Shown here piece after piece: positions 35,753-44,637 of a stretch of DNA of 54,117 nucleotides; position 1 is the stretch's first letter, and each line of letters begins with the position of its first letter. The position numbers were made by a program, and so were the translations under genes. The notes beneath the pieces are model-generated. The model saw only the letters and a program-made list of their open reading frames with translations. It ran no database searches and was not told where the DNA came from. The stretch lies in NCBI RefSeq assembly GCF_012033735.1, contig NZ_JAAVJD010000009.1:1-54117 (forward strand), in the 5' to 3' direction. The stretch is from Streptomyces lonarensis (lineage in GTDB: Bacteria > Actinomycetota > Actinomycetes > Streptomycetales > Streptomycetaceae).

Positions 35753-37318
35753 GTGTTCGACACTCTTTCCGATCGTCTCAGTGCGACGTTCAAGAATCTC
35801 CGAGGCCGGGGCCGCCTGTCCGAGGCCGACATCGAGGCCACGGCCCGTGAGATCCGCATCGCTCTGCTGGAGGCGGACGTCGCGCTGCCGGTGGTGCGCG
35901 CCTTCATCAAGCAGGTCAAGGAGCGGGCTGCCGGCTCTGAGGTCTCCAAGGCTCTCAACCCGGCCCAGCAGGTCATCAAGATCGTCAACGAGGAACTCGT
36001 CGGCATCCTCGGTGGTGAGACGCGGCGCCTGCGGTTCGCCAAGAACCCGCCGACCGTGATCATGCTCGCCGGCCTCCAGGGAGCCGGTAAGACCACCCTC
36101 GCCGGCAAGCTCGCGAAGTGGCTGAGGACCCAGGGCCACAGCCCCCTTCTCGTCGCCTGCGACCTGCAGCGCCCGAACGCGGTCAACCAGCTGGGAGTCG
36201 TCGCCGAGCGTGCAGGTGTCGCGGTGTTCGCACCGGAGCCGGGCAACGGTGTCGGCGACCCGGTCGCCGTCGCCCGTGACTCCGTCGCGTTCGCCCGGGA
36301 CAAGCAGTACGACGTCGTGATCGTCGACACCGCGGGCCGGCTCGGCATCGACGCCGAGCTGATGCAGCAGGCAGCCGACATCCGGGACGCGGTCAGCCCC
36401 GACGAGGTGCTGTTCGTCGTCGACGCCATGATCGGTCAGGACGCGGTCACCACCGCGGAGGCGTTCCGCGACGGCGTCGGGTTCGACGGCGTGGTTCTCT
36501 CCAAGCTCGACGGTGACGCACGGGGCGGCGCAGCCCTGTCGGTGGCGCACATCACCGGCCGGCAGATCATGTTCGCGTCCAACGGTGAGGGCCTCGACGA
36601 CTTCGACGCCTTCCACCCGGACCGCATGGCCTCCCGCATCCTCGGGATGGGCGACGTCCTCAGCCTGATCGAGAAGGCCGAGCAGACCTTCAGCCAGCAG
36701 GAGGCGGAGAAGCTCGCCGAGAAGCTGTCGAAGGGCCCCAAGCAGTTCACGCTGGACGACTTCCTCGCCCAGATGGAACAGGTCCGCAAGATGGGCTCCA
36801 TCTCGAAGCTCCTCGGGATGATGCCCGGCATGGGGCAGATGCGGGACCAGATCAACAACCTCGACGAGCGCGATGTCGACCGCACCGCGGCGATCATCAA
36901 GTCGATGACGCCCGCCGAGCGCGAGGACCCCAAGATCATCAACGGGTCGCGCCGTGCCCGGATCGCCCGCGGCTCGGGCGTGGACGTGAGCGCCGTGAAG
37001 AACCTGGTCGAGCGGTTCTTCGAGGCGCGCAAGATGATGTCCAAGATGGCGCAGGGCGGCGGCATGCCCGGGATGCCGGGCATGCCGGGGATGCCGGGCA
37101 TGGGGGGTGGCGCCGGAAAGAAGCGCGGCAAGCAGCCCCCGAAGAAGGCCAAGGGCAAGCGACGCAGCGGTAACCCCATGAAGCGCCAGGCCGACGAGCA
37201 GGCCGCCGCCGAGCGCAAGGCCGGCAGTGGCTCGTTCGGTCTCCCCGGCGCGGGGCAGGACGCCGGTGACTTCGAGCTGCCCAGGGAGTTCCGGGACATG
37301 CTGCCGCCGGAGAAGTAG
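35753..37318 (+). CDS. ffh: Signal recognition particle protein Ffh
   Basis: A 521-residue SRP54 GTPase that binds signal sequences and 4.5S RNA. The N domain starts VFDTLSDRLSATFKNLRG; the G domain has GLQGAGKTTLAGKLAKWL near residue 107, DTAGRLGIDAELM near 196 and LSKLDGDARGGAALS near 250. The M domain includes the methionine-rich helices around KMGSISKLLGMMPGMGQM and the RNA-binding GSRRARIARGSG. The tail contains GMPGM repeats encoded by near-identical DNA repeats at about 37062-37102. GTG 35753 is chosen by the conserved N-terminus. It works with ftsY, also in this window. Confidence 0.97.
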   Translation: MFDTLSDRLSATFKNLRGRGRLSEADIEATAREIRIALLEADVALPVVRAFIKQVKERAAGSEVSKALNPAQQVIKIVNEELVGILGGETRRLRFAKNPPTVIMLAGLQGAGKTTLAGKLAKWLRTQGHSPLLVACDLQRPNAVNQLGVVAERAGVAVFAPEPGNGVGDPVAVARDSVAFARDKQYDVVIVDTAGRLGIDAELMQQAADIRDAVSPDEVLFVVDAMIGQDAVTTAEAFRDGVGFDGVVLSKLDGDARGGAALSVAHITGRQIMFASNGEGLDDFDAFHPDRMASRILGMGDVLSLIEKAEQTFSQQEAEKLAEKLSKGPKQFTLDDFLAQMEQVRKMGSISKLLGMMPGMGQMRDQINNLDERDVDRTAAIIKSMTPAEREDPKIINGSRRARIARGSGVDVSAVKNLVERFFEARKMMSKMAQGGGMPGMPGMPGMPGMGGGAGKKRGKQPPKKAKGKRRSGNPMKRQADEQAAAERKAGSGSFGLPGAGQDAGDFELPREFRDMLPPEK

Positions 37319-37336
37319 GCGGCCACAGGGATGCAC

Positions 37337-37365
37337 GCGGGCCCGGGGACGCAGCCCGGGCCCGC
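37337..37365 (+). terminator. Hairpin after ffh
   Basis: GCGGGCCCGGG and CCCGGGCCCGC, an 11-bp perfect stem with a 7-base loop, 18 bases after the ffh stop. Confidence 0.65.
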
Positions 37366-37380
37366 CGCAGGCGGTGCGCG

Positions 37381-37551
37381 TCAGGCGGTCCTCCGGCGCG
37401 CGGACGGAACGCCCACGCTGAGTCGGTACAGTCGCCGCACCCCGGGGTCGACCCGTCCGAGCAGCTCGTCCCCGTCGAGCAAGGGCTCTACCTCGGGGCG
37501 AGAGGGCCCGTGCGCGCCCCGCCCCGACCTGCCCGGGGCGTCGGCCCGCAC
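37381..37551 (-). CDS. Possible small protein (56 residues), unrecognised
   Basis: A short minus-strand frame starting at GTG 37551 and ending in TGA at 37381-37383. Codon third positions are strongly G/C and the C-terminal half reads like a folded protein (EPLLDGDELLGRVDPGVRRL followed by YRLSVGVPSARRR). No family is recognised. It lies 37 bases downstream of the methyltransferase on the same strand, so it could be an operon partner or the remnant of a longer C-terminus. The ribosome site is weak (GGCGGA). It converges on ffh and overlaps no other gene. Confidence 0.35.
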   Translation of the reverse strand: MRADAPGRSGRGAHGPSRPEVEPLLDGDELLGRVDPGVRRLYRLSVGVPSARRRTA

Positions 37552-37588
37552 GGGCCGTCCGCCTCTCGGGCCCCTGTGCGGCCGGTCC

Positions 37589-38440
37589 TCAGACCTCCGC
37601 CACGATGTACGGCAAGGGGTGGGGTAGCCAGACGGCCCCGTCCGAGCGCACGTGGGGACGCACCGCCTCCACGAGCTCCTTCACCACCTGGTCGGCGCCC
37701 GCCGTGGCGATGGCCGTGTCGAACGCCCCCGAGGCCAGCAGGCCCCGCAGCGCTCCTTCCACGCCCGGGTAGCCGAACGGGCAGTCGACGATCGCCACGC
37801 GCGGACTCCTCAACCCCGCCGCGAGAACGGTGGTGAGTAGTCTCCGCGCCGCCACCGCGTCGTGTCCACGGACTTCCCCGGCGGGCGGCACCGCACCGGC
37901 CGGGTCCGGCTCCGGTGGGGCCCCGGCGGAGCGTCCGGTCAGCCGGGCCGTGATGGTGGCCGCGAAAGACCCGGGGTCGCCCGCCCCCGCCACGACCACC
38001 CGGCTCCCCGGAGCGGCCAACGCGCTCGCGCGACGGAGCACCTCCGGGTCGGAGGCCCCACCGAAGGCGGTCACCAGAGTGAACGGCGCGAGTCCCTCCT
38101 CCGGCACCATGCCGGGCACCAGGTGCGCGGGCCAGCGGCGGCCCCCCTGCTCCGGTGCCGGGAGCAAGCGCTGGCGCGCCATCCCCAACAGATCGGTGTC
38201 GGTGTCGGTACCGGTGACCTCCGCTCCCAGCGCCGCCGCGCGGAGCAGCGCCAGGCCGGAGCCGCACCCCAGCCCCAGCAGCCGGGTTCCGGCACCGACG
38301 CCGACATCCCGGTAGACCGCGTCGTAGAGCGGAACGAACATCCGCTCCTGGATCTCCGCCCAGTCCCGAGCGCGGGCGGTCGGGGTGGTGCCACGTCGAC
38401 CGACGTGGCGGGAGTCGTGATGAGTCAGCGTGTGTGTCAA
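37589..38440 (-). CDS. Class I SAM-dependent methyltransferase
   Basis: About 283 residues. After THHDSRHVGRRGTTPTARAR and DWAEIQERMFVPLYDAVYRD comes the SAM-binding motif RLLGLGCGSGLALLRAAALG near residues 52-71 and the acidic TGTDTDTDLL that binds the ribose. A similar protein is found between ffh and rpsP in streptomycetes; its substrate is unknown. The start is uncertain: TTG 38440 begins the part that looks conserved, whereas an ATG at 38782 would add 114 residues of Arg/Pro-rich, probably non-coding sequence. Confidence is high for the fold and low for the start. Confidence 0.8.
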   Translation of the reverse strand: MTHTLTHHDSRHVGRRGTTPTARARDWAEIQERMFVPLYDAVYRDVGVGAGTRLLGLGCGSGLALLRAAALGAEVTGTDTDTDLLGMARQRLLPAPEQGGRRWPAHLVPGMVPEEGLAPFTLVTAFGGASDPEVLRRASALAAPGSRVVVAGAGDPGSFAATITARLTGRSAGAPPEPDPAGAVPPAGEVRGHDAVAARRLLTTVLAAGLRSPRVAIVDCPFGYPGVEGALRGLLASGAFDTAIATAGADQVVKELVEAVRPHVRSDGAVWLPHPLPYIVAEV

Positions 38441-39074
38441 GACCGAGCCCCAATCGACGGGTGTGCGGCGGCCGTCGGCCGATGAAGGTCCCCCTGGTCC
38501 TGTATGACAGAAAACTCCGCCCCGCTCCTGTCGTCCAGAGACCACCGGGGCCGGTAACCGGTCCTCCCGAACCCCCGCCGCACCGCCGAAAAGAGCCCCA
38601 TGCGGCGGACGCCGGCGTGGGGCGGGTGGCAGCCTCGCGGACCACCCACCGAGCTGCGGCTCCTGGCCGGGCCCGCGGCGGGGGAGGAGCCCGCTGCGCC
38701 GGTGACCTGGGCGCGGAGGCCTGTTGCTCCGATCTCCGGCAGTGGCCTGTGCTCCGTCCCCGGTCCGGAAGATCGTCGTCATCGGGGCGCTGCCGTGCCG
38801 GTGCCCGTCGGCTCGGCCGAACGAGTGAGCCGCCGCGCAGCAGCGGGCCGCACGGGGCGGGCCGGGGCGGTCCCGGCGGCGCCGCGCGCGGGCGAGCAGC
38901 CGGGCCCCGTGCTGTGTCCTGGCGCCGCTCGACCGTCTGGTCTGCGGGGTGGCGCATCAGCCGGTCACCGACACGGCCCGCGCTCCGACGCCCGGCCCGC
39001 CGCCGAGTACGCGCGGATTCGGAGAGTTGGCCGGGAATCGGAACACCTTGGTGGACTTGCTCGTTAGTCCCGAC
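38441..39074. other. Gene-free region between methyltransferase and SprT-like gene
   Basis: Several short frames cross this 634-base stretch on both strands, but none has a ribosome site or protein-like composition. It contains one GCACGGGGC (38870s) and one GCCCCGTGC (38900s) and a GTTAGT -10-like element at 39064-39069 just before the SprT-like GTG start. Confidence 0.4.
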
Positions 39075-39668
39075 GTGAGCACGACACCACCAGTTCTCGC
39101 CGCCGAGTTGGCGCTCGCGTGGGCCGATATTCAGCGGTACCACCCCGAGCTCCCCAACCTGGCTGCGCCCGAATCCCTGATCGGGGAGTCATCGTCCGCC
39201 TGCGGATCGGAGCTCTCCTTCGAACGCCTTCTGCACGAGGCCGTGCACGGAATCGCCGCTGCGCGCGGCGTACGGGACACCTCGCGCGCCGGCCGCTACC
39301 ACAACCGACGTTTCCTGTCCGTCGCCGAGGAACTCGGCCTGACCCATGCCCATGAACCACATCCGAGCAGCGGTTTCTCCGTCGTCGCCATGACATCGGA
39401 GACCCGACGCCGCTACCGCACCACCGCGGAGCGGCTGCAGCGCGCCCTCACCGCTCACTCGGCCGCGACCTCAGGTGAGACGACCCGCAGTTTCCGGGGG
39501 CCGGCCGCCCGCCACGGTTCTTCCGGCGGTGGCGTGAGAGTCAAGGCCGTCTGCGACTGCGGGCGCAACGTTCGCGTCGTGCCCTCGGTGCTCGCCCAGG
39601 CCCCGATCGTCTGCGGTGCCTGCGGCAAGCCCTTCCGTATCGCCGAAGCGGTCGCCACCGCAGCCTGA
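39075..39668 (+). CDS. SprT-like metallopeptidase-domain protein
   Basis: A 197-residue protein with the zinc-protease motif HEAVH in [20 protein letters not shown] near residues 50-70, then a Tyr/Arg region ([19 protein letters not shown]) and a C-terminal zinc ribbon CDCG...CGAC. This matches SprT-like proteins. GTG 39075 is chosen because the sequence before it (Thr/Pro-rich) is not conserved as I recall the family, and a -10-like GTTAGT 5 bases upstream allows a leaderless transcript. ATG 38949 in frame would add 42 residues. Confidence 0.8.
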   Translation: MSTTPPVLAAELALAWADIQRYHPELPNLAAPESLIGESSSACGSELSFERLLHEAVHGIAAARGVRDTSRAGRYHNRRFLSVAEELGLTHAHEPHPSSGFSVVAMTSETRRRYRTTAERLQRALTAHSAATSGETTRSFRGPAARHGSSGGGVRVKAVCDCGRNVRVVPSVLAQAPIVCGACGKPFRIAEAVATAA

Positions 39669-40179
39669 GAGCCGCTGCCGCCCGTTCGTCTCCGCCCATC
39701 CCGCTCCGCGCCCCCACGCCGCGCGGGCCGACGGCCTCACGGCCCCGCCTGCCGGTGCTCCAGCCCGCCGGCAGGCCCCGGAGAGCAGCACGCTCGCTTG
39801 CCGCAGGACTCCGATCCTTCCGCGATCCCAGGGCTACGTTCGTGGACGATCGCGGCCCTGTCCCGGCGTTCCTTCTCGCCTGCCACCCGAGGTCGGCCGG
39901 CCCCGCTCCGTCCGCCCGGGCCGGCCGGGTCGCCCGCCGCCGCCCCGCGTCGATCCGCCCGGACCCGGGCCGGGGTGGAACAACCCGGTGGGGCCCCTCG
40001 CGTGCGGGTCGTCCGCCCGCACGAGGCGCCCGAAGGGTGTGGCAGAATGGCCAGCTGAACTCGCCGGTCGAGTAGGAACCCTCTCGCCTCCCTCCGGCGC
40101 GTCCTCGGGTGGGCCTCGCCCGCAACCCCACGCGGACCGACGGCGCACCCACCTCAATCACACAGGAGACACCACAGCT
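39669..40179 (+). promoter_or_regulatory. Leader/promoter region of the rpsP operon
   Basis: 511 bases without a supportable gene. A weak -10 candidate CAGAAT lies at 40043-40048, about 130 bases before rpsP. The first half is GC-rich with short inverted repeats (CCCGCCGGC near 39760) and nothing recognisable. Confidence 0.35.
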
Positions 40180-40599
40180 GTGGCAGTCAAGATCAAGCTG
40201 AAGCGCCTGGGCAAGATCCGGTCGCCTCACTACCGCATCATCGTCGCCGACTCCCGCACCCGCCGTGACGGCCGTGCGATCGAGGAGATCGGTCTGTACC
40301 ACCCGGTGCAGAACCCCTCCCGCATCGAGGTCGACAGCGAGCGCGCCCAGTACTGGCTGGGAGTCGGCGCGCAGCCGACCGAGCCCGTCCTGGCCATCCT
40401 GAAGGTCACCGGCGACTGGCAGAAGTTCAAGGGCCTGCCCGCGCCGGAGCCGATGAAGGTCGCCGAGCCGAAGTCCGAGCAGGGCTACGCGTTCGAGGCC
40501 GCCGGTTCGGACGAGCCCAAGGGTGAGGCCATCACCCAGAAGGCGAAGAAGTCGGACAAGAAGGCCGACGAGGCCGCAGCCGAGCCGGCTGAGGCCTGA
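40180..40599 (+). CDS. rpsP: 30S ribosomal protein S16
   Basis: A 139-residue S16: [20 protein letters not shown], then [19 protein letters not shown] and [15 protein letters not shown]. The last 55 residues are an Ala/Lys/Glu-rich tail typical of actinobacterial S16. The GTG start at 40180 has CAGGAGA upstream. It is first in the operon with khpA, rimM, trmD and rplS. Confidence 0.97.
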   Translation: MAVKIKLKRLGKIRSPHYRIIVADSRTRRDGRAIEEIGLYHPVQNPSRIEVDSERAQYWLGVGAQPTEPVLAILKVTGDWQKFKGLPAPEPMKVAEPKSEQGYAFEAAGSDEPKGEAITQKAKKSDKKADEAAAEPAEA

Positions 40600-40601
40600 G
40601 G

Positions 40602-40841
40602 ATGCTCGAGGAGGCCCTCGAGCACCTGGTGAAGGGCATCGTCGAACACCCCGACGAGGTCCAGGTCGCCTCACGCAACCAGCGTCGTGGACAGGTGCTG
40701 GAGGTCCGGGTTCACCCGGATGACCTCGGCAAGGTGATCGGCCGCAACGGTCGCACCGCCCGTTCGCTGCGGACGGTCGTGGGCGCGCTCGGCGGTCGCG
40801 GCATCCGCGTCGACCTGGTCGATGTGGACGAGGTCCGCTGA
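40602..40841 (+). CDS. khpA: KH-domain RNA-binding protein KhpA
   Basis: A 79-residue protein made of a single KH domain. The signature [19 protein letters not shown] holds the GxxG loop (GRNG). KhpA forms complexes with KhpB/Jag and binds small and messenger RNAs. It starts 2 bases after the rpsP stop. Its stop is followed after 10 bases by a perfect 105-base inverted repeat. Confidence 0.95.
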   Translation: MLEEALEHLVKGIVEHPDEVQVASRNQRRGQVLEVRVHPDDLGKVIGRNGRTARSLRTVVGALGGRGIRVDLVDVDEVR

Positions 40842-40851
40842 CATCTCGCGT

Positions 40852-40956
40852 ACCGGCACGACCGCGGGACCGATCGGAACGCGGCACGGGCCGGGGACGG
40901 CGCACCGCCGTCCCCGGCCCGTGCCGCGTTCCGATCGGTCCCGCGGTCGTGCCGGT
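40852..40956. repeat. Perfect 105-base inverted repeat between khpA and rimM
   Basis: Left arm 40852-40902 and right arm 40906-40956 are exact reverse complements over 51 bases, separated by the 3-base loop CAC. As RNA it would be an uninterrupted 51-bp hairpin inside the rpsP-trmD operon, an ideal RNase III substrate. A separate near-palindrome with the GCACGGGGC core follows at 41008-41029. Confidence 0.98.
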
Positions 40957-41049
40957 GACCGCCGCGGCCGGGGGCCGGGGCGGTGGCGGCGTGGCCGCCT
41001 GTCGCCCCGCACGGGGCGCGCCACGTGCGTCAAGAAAGGAACCACCGCA

Positions 41050-41577
41050 GTGCAGCTAGTCGTCGCCCGTATCGGACGGGCCCACGGGATCAAGGGCGAC
41101 CTGACCGTGGAGGTCCGCACCGACGAACCCGAACTGCGTCTGGGCCCCGGTGCGGTGCTGATGACCGACCCTCCGGAGCGGGGCCCGCTCACGATCGAGA
41201 CGGGCCGCGTGCACAGCGGGCGGCTGTTGCTCCACTTCGAAGGCGTGAACGATCGGACCGCGGCGGAGGAACTGAGGAACACGCTCCTCATCGCGGAGAT
41301 CGACCCCGAGGAGCGGCCGGACGATCCGGAGGAGTTCTACGACCACCAGCTCGTCGACCTGGACGTGGTCACCGCGGACGGGGTGGCGGTGGGCCGGGTG
41401 ACGGAGGTCGCGCACCTCCCCTCGCAGGACCTGCTGGTGGTCGAACGCCCTGACGGCAGCGAGGTCATGATCCCGTTCGTCAGCGAGTTCGTCCCGGAGG
41501 TCGACCTCGAGGGGCAGCGGGCCGTGATCACACCGCCCCCCGGGCTTCTGGACGCCGACGCGGCCGAGGAGGCGTGA
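41050..41577 (+). CDS. rimM: 16S rRNA processing protein RimM
   Basis: A 175-residue 30S maturation factor. N-terminal barrel: [20 protein letters not shown], then [18 protein letters not shown] barrel: [18 protein letters not shown] and [17 protein letters not shown]. The GTG start at 41050 has AAAGGAA upstream. The preceding 208-base gap contains the long inverted repeat, so expression relative to khpA may be uncoupled. It ends 4 bases before trmD. Confidence 0.96.
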   Translation: MQLVVARIGRAHGIKGDLTVEVRTDEPELRLGPGAVLMTDPPERGPLTIETGRVHSGRLLLHFEGVNDRTAAEELRNTLLIAEIDPEERPDDPEEFYDHQLVDLDVVTADGVAVGRVTEVAHLPSQDLLVVERPDGSEVMIPFVSEFVPEVDLEGQRAVITPPPGLLDADAAEEA

Positions 41578-41581
41578 CCTC

Positions 41582-42448
41582 ATGCGGGTCGACGTCATCA
41601 CGATCTTTCCCGAGTACCTGACACCGCTGGACGTGTCCCTCGTGGGCAAGGCCCGCCGCCGAGGCTTGCTCGACGTGAGGGTGCACGACCTTCGGGAGTG
41701 GACGCACGACCGCCACCGCACCGTGGACGACACCCCGTACGGCGGCGGCCCGGGCATGGTGATGAAGCCCGAGCCCTGGGGCGAGGCGTTGGACGAGGTC
41801 ACCGGCGGGTTCGGAGCGGAGGAGCCGGCGCCCGGCCCTGAGGCGGCCGGAACGCCGGCGCCGGTCGGCGCACCCCGCCCCGTGCTCGTGGTGCCCACCC
41901 CCAGCGGGACGCCGTTCACCCAGCGCATCGCGGCAGAGCTGGCCGAGGAGGAGTGGCTGGTGTTCACTCCCGCCCGCTACGAGGGTATCGACCGCCGGGT
42001 CATCGATGCCTACGCCCGGCGCATGGAGGTGCGGGAGCTCTCCGTGGGCGACTACGTGCTGGCCGGCGGAGAGGCGCCGGTCCTGGTCATGGTGGAGGCG
42101 GTCGCGCGGCTGCTGCCCGGGGTGCTCGGCAACGCCGAGTCCCACCGGGACGACTCCTTCGCTGACGGAGCCATGGCGTCCCTGCTGGAGGGGCCGGTGT
42201 ACACCAAGCCGCTCGAGTGGCGTGGTCACGAGGTCCCGGAGGTACTGCTCAGCGGTCACCACGGCAGAATCTCCCGGTGGCGCAGGGACGAGGCGCTGCG
42301 TCGCACCGCCCGCAACCGCCCCGAGCTGCTCCGCGTGGTGGACGTGGAGACGACGGACCGCGCCGACCGCGCCACGCTCGCGGAGCTGGGCTGGGTGCCG
42401 CGGGCCGACGGGCGATTTGGGTCAACCGAAGACGACGTGGAAGAATGA
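41582..42448 (+). CDS. trmD: tRNA (guanine-N1)-methyltransferase TrmD
   Basis: A 288-residue SPOUT methyltransferase making m1G37 in tRNA. It starts [16 protein letters not shown], has [17 protein letters not shown], the deep trefoil-knot segments [33 protein letters not shown] and [17 protein letters not shown], and the C-terminal [15 protein letters not shown] 25-residue Glu/Pro/Ala-rich insert at about residues 79-103 is absent from compact homologues. Confidence 0.96.
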   Translation: MRVDVITIFPEYLTPLDVSLVGKARRRGLLDVRVHDLREWTHDRHRTVDDTPYGGGPGMVMKPEPWGEALDEVTGGFGAEEPAPGPEAAGTPAPVGAPRPVLVVPTPSGTPFTQRIAAELAEEEWLVFTPARYEGIDRRVIDAYARRMEVRELSVGDYVLAGGEAPVLVMVEAVARLLPGVLGNAESHRDDSFADGAMASLLEGPVYTKPLEWRGHEVPEVLLSGHHGRISRWRRDEALRRTARNRPELLRVVDVETTDRADRATLAELGWVPRADGRFGSTEDDVEE

Positions 42449-42593
42449 GCCGTTGGCCGCCCGCCGGCGTGTGACCCTGCCACAGGGGGAACGACACCGC
42501 GGCGACGGCCAGGGGCACCCACAGGGCGCCCCGCATCGTCCGTCACGACTTCCCGCCGCTGACCTGTGGCACCGGCGAAGAGAGCAGCAGAGC

Positions 42594-42941
42594 ATGAACC
42601 TTCTGGACAGCGTCGACTCCGCATCGCTGCGCAGCGACATCCCGCCGTTCCGTCCGGGTGACACCGTCAACGTCCACGTGCGGGTCATCGAGGGCAGCCG
42701 CTCCCGTGTGCAGCAGTTCAAGGGCGTTGTCATCCGCCGCCAGGGCTCCGGCGTCCGCGAGACCTTCACGGTCCGCAAGGTCAGCTTCGGCGTCGGCGTG
42801 GAGCGGACCTTCCCGGTCCACACCCCGGTGGTCGAGAAGATCGAGCTCGTGACCCGCGGTGATGTGCGCCGCGCCAAGCTGTACTACCTCCGTGAGCTGC
42901 GCGGCAAGGCCGCCAAGATCAAGGAGAAGCGCGACAACTGA
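42594..42941 (+). CDS. rplS: 50S ribosomal protein L19
   Basis: A 115-residue L19: [20 protein letters not shown], then [20 protein letters not shown] and [19 protein letters not shown] 42594 has a weak GAAGAGAG site upstream. The 145-base gap after trmD contains only a short GCCACAG/CTGTGGC pair; no known leader motif is recognised. Confidence 0.97.
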   Translation: MNLLDSVDSASLRSDIPPFRPGDTVNVHVRVIEGSRSRVQQFKGVVIRRQGSGVRETFTVRKVSFGVGVERTFPVHTPVVEKIELVTRGDVRRAKLYYLRELRGKAAKIKEKRDN

Positions 42942-42966
42942 GCGCCGTTCGCCTGAGCGGTGCGGT

Positions 42967-42972
42967 TACGAT
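42967..42972 (+). promoter_or_regulatory. Candidate -10 element for the first signal peptidase gene
   Basis: TACGAT lies 6 bases before the GTG start at 42979; there is no ribosome site, so a leaderless transcript is likely. Confidence 0.55.
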
Positions 42973-42978
42973 CTCGAC

Positions 42979-43677
42979 GTGACCGACTCCGACGCAGCGC
43001 CCCAGGAGCGCGACCCCTCTCCCTCCCCAGTGGAGGCCGACGAGAGGCGGTCGCGCTCCTGGCGTCTCTGGGGGTCCTGCCTGCTCGCACTCGTGCTGGG
43101 CTTCGCGCTCACCAGCGCGTTCGTGATGCAGGCGTTCCTGATCCCCAGCGGATCCATGGAGAACACCCTCCACGTGGGGGACCGGGTCGTGGTCAACAAG
43201 CTCGCTTATCGCTTTGGCGACATTGAGCGGGGCGATATCGTGGTGTTCGACGGAACGGGTTCGTTCGTGCACGGTACGTCCGAGCCCGGTCCGGTCGTCC
43301 GTGCCGCCCGCTCGGTCGGTGCGTACCTGGGCCTGGCCTCGTCCGGGGACACCGACTACATCAAGCGGGTGATCGGGATCGGCGGGGATCGAGTCGTCTG
43401 CTGCGACGACGCCGGGCGGCTCACGGTGAACGGCGAGCCGGTCCACGAGCCGTACCTCCACCCGGGGGACGAGCCCTCGGGCGTCGGGTTCGACGTCGAG
43501 GTCCCCTCCGGCAGACTGTGGGTGCTGGGTGACCACAGGTCCGATTCCAGCGATTCCCGGGACCACCTCGGCTCGCCCGGTGGCGGGATGGTGCCGGAGG
43601 AGAGGGTGATCGGCCGGGCGGAGGCGGTCGTGTGGCCGCCGTCGCGCACCGGGGGGTTGCGGCAGGCCGATGGGTAG
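42979..43677 (+). CDS. lepB: Type I signal peptidase (1 of 4)
   Basis: A 232-residue membrane serine protease that removes signal peptides. One N-terminal membrane helix (LLALVLGFALTSAFVMQAFL) leads to the catalytic Ser in LIPSGSMENTL near residue 58; the catalytic Lys is in YIKRVIGIGGDRVVC near 132, and the C-terminal box GDHRSDSSDSR is present. No C-terminal membrane helix. GTG 42979 fits the leaderless promoter. The stop lies inside the next gene (8-base overlap). Confidence 0.93.
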   Translation: MTDSDAAPQERDPSPSPVEADERRSRSWRLWGSCLLALVLGFALTSAFVMQAFLIPSGSMENTLHVGDRVVVNKLAYRFGDIERGDIVVFDGTGSFVHGTSEPGPVVRAARSVGAYLGLASSGDTDYIKRVIGIGGDRVVCCDDAGRLTVNGEPVHEPYLHPGDEPSGVGFDVEVPSGRLWVLGDHRSDSSDSRDHLGSPGGGMVPEERVIGRAEAVVWPPSRTGGLRQADG

Positions 43678-44479
43678 CCGGGGCCGCCCGCGCGGCACAC
43701 CGCCGGCACGCGTCCCGTCGGAACCGGGCACCGGCGTGCTGCCGCCCAACCGGCTCGGCGGCGGGCGGGCCGCCCGCAGGCGTGTCGCCCGCCGCATCCG
43801 GCGACGGCGGAGGCTGCGCGCCACGCGCGAGATACCCATGCTGGTGGGCATAGCCCTCGGGATAGCCCTGCTGATCAAGACCTTCCTCGTGCAGGCCTTC
43901 GTCATCCCCTCCGGTTCCATGGAGCCGACCATCCAGGTCGATGACCGTGTCCTGGTCAACAAGTTCACGCCGTGGTTCGGGTGGGAGCCGGACCGGGGCG
44001 ACGTGGTGGTGTTCAAGGACCCCGGCGGGTGGTTGGAGACCGAGAGCGGCCCGCCGCGTGCCGCCGACCCGCCGGTGGTGGGCGAGCTCAAGACCGCCCT
44101 CAGCTGGATCGGGTTGCTGCCGAAGGAGGACGAGGACCTCATCAAGCGCGTGGTCGGGATCGGCGGGGACTCGGTCGTCTGCTGCGACGAGGCGGGCAGC
44201 GTCACCGTGAACGGCGTGCCCGTGGAGGAGCCCTACGTGCACGCCGGGAACGAGCCGTCGACCATCCCCTTCGACGTGACGGTGCCTCAGGACCACGTCT
44301 TCGTCATGGGTGACCACCGGTCGAACTCGGCTGATTCACGCTTCCACCTCGACGGTCCGGCCGGCGGATCGGTGCCGGTGGATCTGGTGGTCGGGAGGGC
44401 AGGCGTCATCGCCTGGCCGTATGCTCACTGGGGTCGTCTCGGCGGCTCGGGGGTGTTCGACACGGTGCCCGAGCCGTAG
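43670..44479 (+). CDS. lepB: Type I signal peptidase (2 of 4)
   Basis: A 269-residue signal peptidase. A long, very basic N-terminus (RRRVARRIRRRRRLRATRE) precedes the single membrane helix, catalytic Ser is in VIPSGSMEPTI near residue 83, Lys in LIKRVVGIGGDSVVC near 160, and box E is GDHRSNSADSR. ATG 43670 overlaps the previous gene by 8 bases, so it is translationally coupled. CC pairs after the Lys box are shared with copies 1 and 4. Confidence 0.93.
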   Translation: MGSRGRPRGTPPARVPSEPGTGVLPPNRLGGGRAARRRVARRIRRRRRLRATREIPMLVGIALGIALLIKTFLVQAFVIPSGSMEPTIQVDDRVLVNKFTPWFGWEPDRGDVVVFKDPGGWLETESGPPRAADPPVVGELKTALSWIGLLPKEDEDLIKRVVGIGGDSVVCCDEAGSVTVNGVPVEEPYVHAGNEPSTIPFDVTVPQDHVFVMGDHRSNSADSRFHLDGPAGGSVPVDLVVGRAGVIAWPYAHWGRLGGSGVFDTVPEP

Positions 44480-44538
44480 GCGGTCGCCGCACGGTGCCAC
44501 CGCGCGGGGCGCCGTACACCCGAGGCCGAAAGAAAAGC

Positions 44539-44567
44539 CGGAACTCCCGACCCCTGCGGAACTCCCG
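44539..44567. promoter_or_regulatory. Direct repeat CGGAACTCCCG x2 upstream of third signal peptidase
   Basis: Identical 11-mers at 44539-44549 and 44557-44567, an 18-bp period; GGGAGT at 44576-44581 is an inverted partial match. A possible operator in the 158-base gap. Confidence 0.4.
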
Positions 44568-44637
44568 CTCGTTATGGGAGTGAACCTGTGAGCCTGTTCC
44601 GTCCCTCGGGCAGGTCGCCGAGCGTTGAGGAGTCGAT

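Noticed and set aside
38600..39067. Arg/Ala/Gly-rich open frame before the SprT-like gene
   Set aside because: No ribosome site, no protein-like pattern, and it overlaps other equally poor frames on both strands.
42449..42593. Ribosomal protein leader regulating rplS
   Set aside because: Only a 7-bp GCCACAG/CTGTGGC pair is present; not enough structure to claim a known leader.
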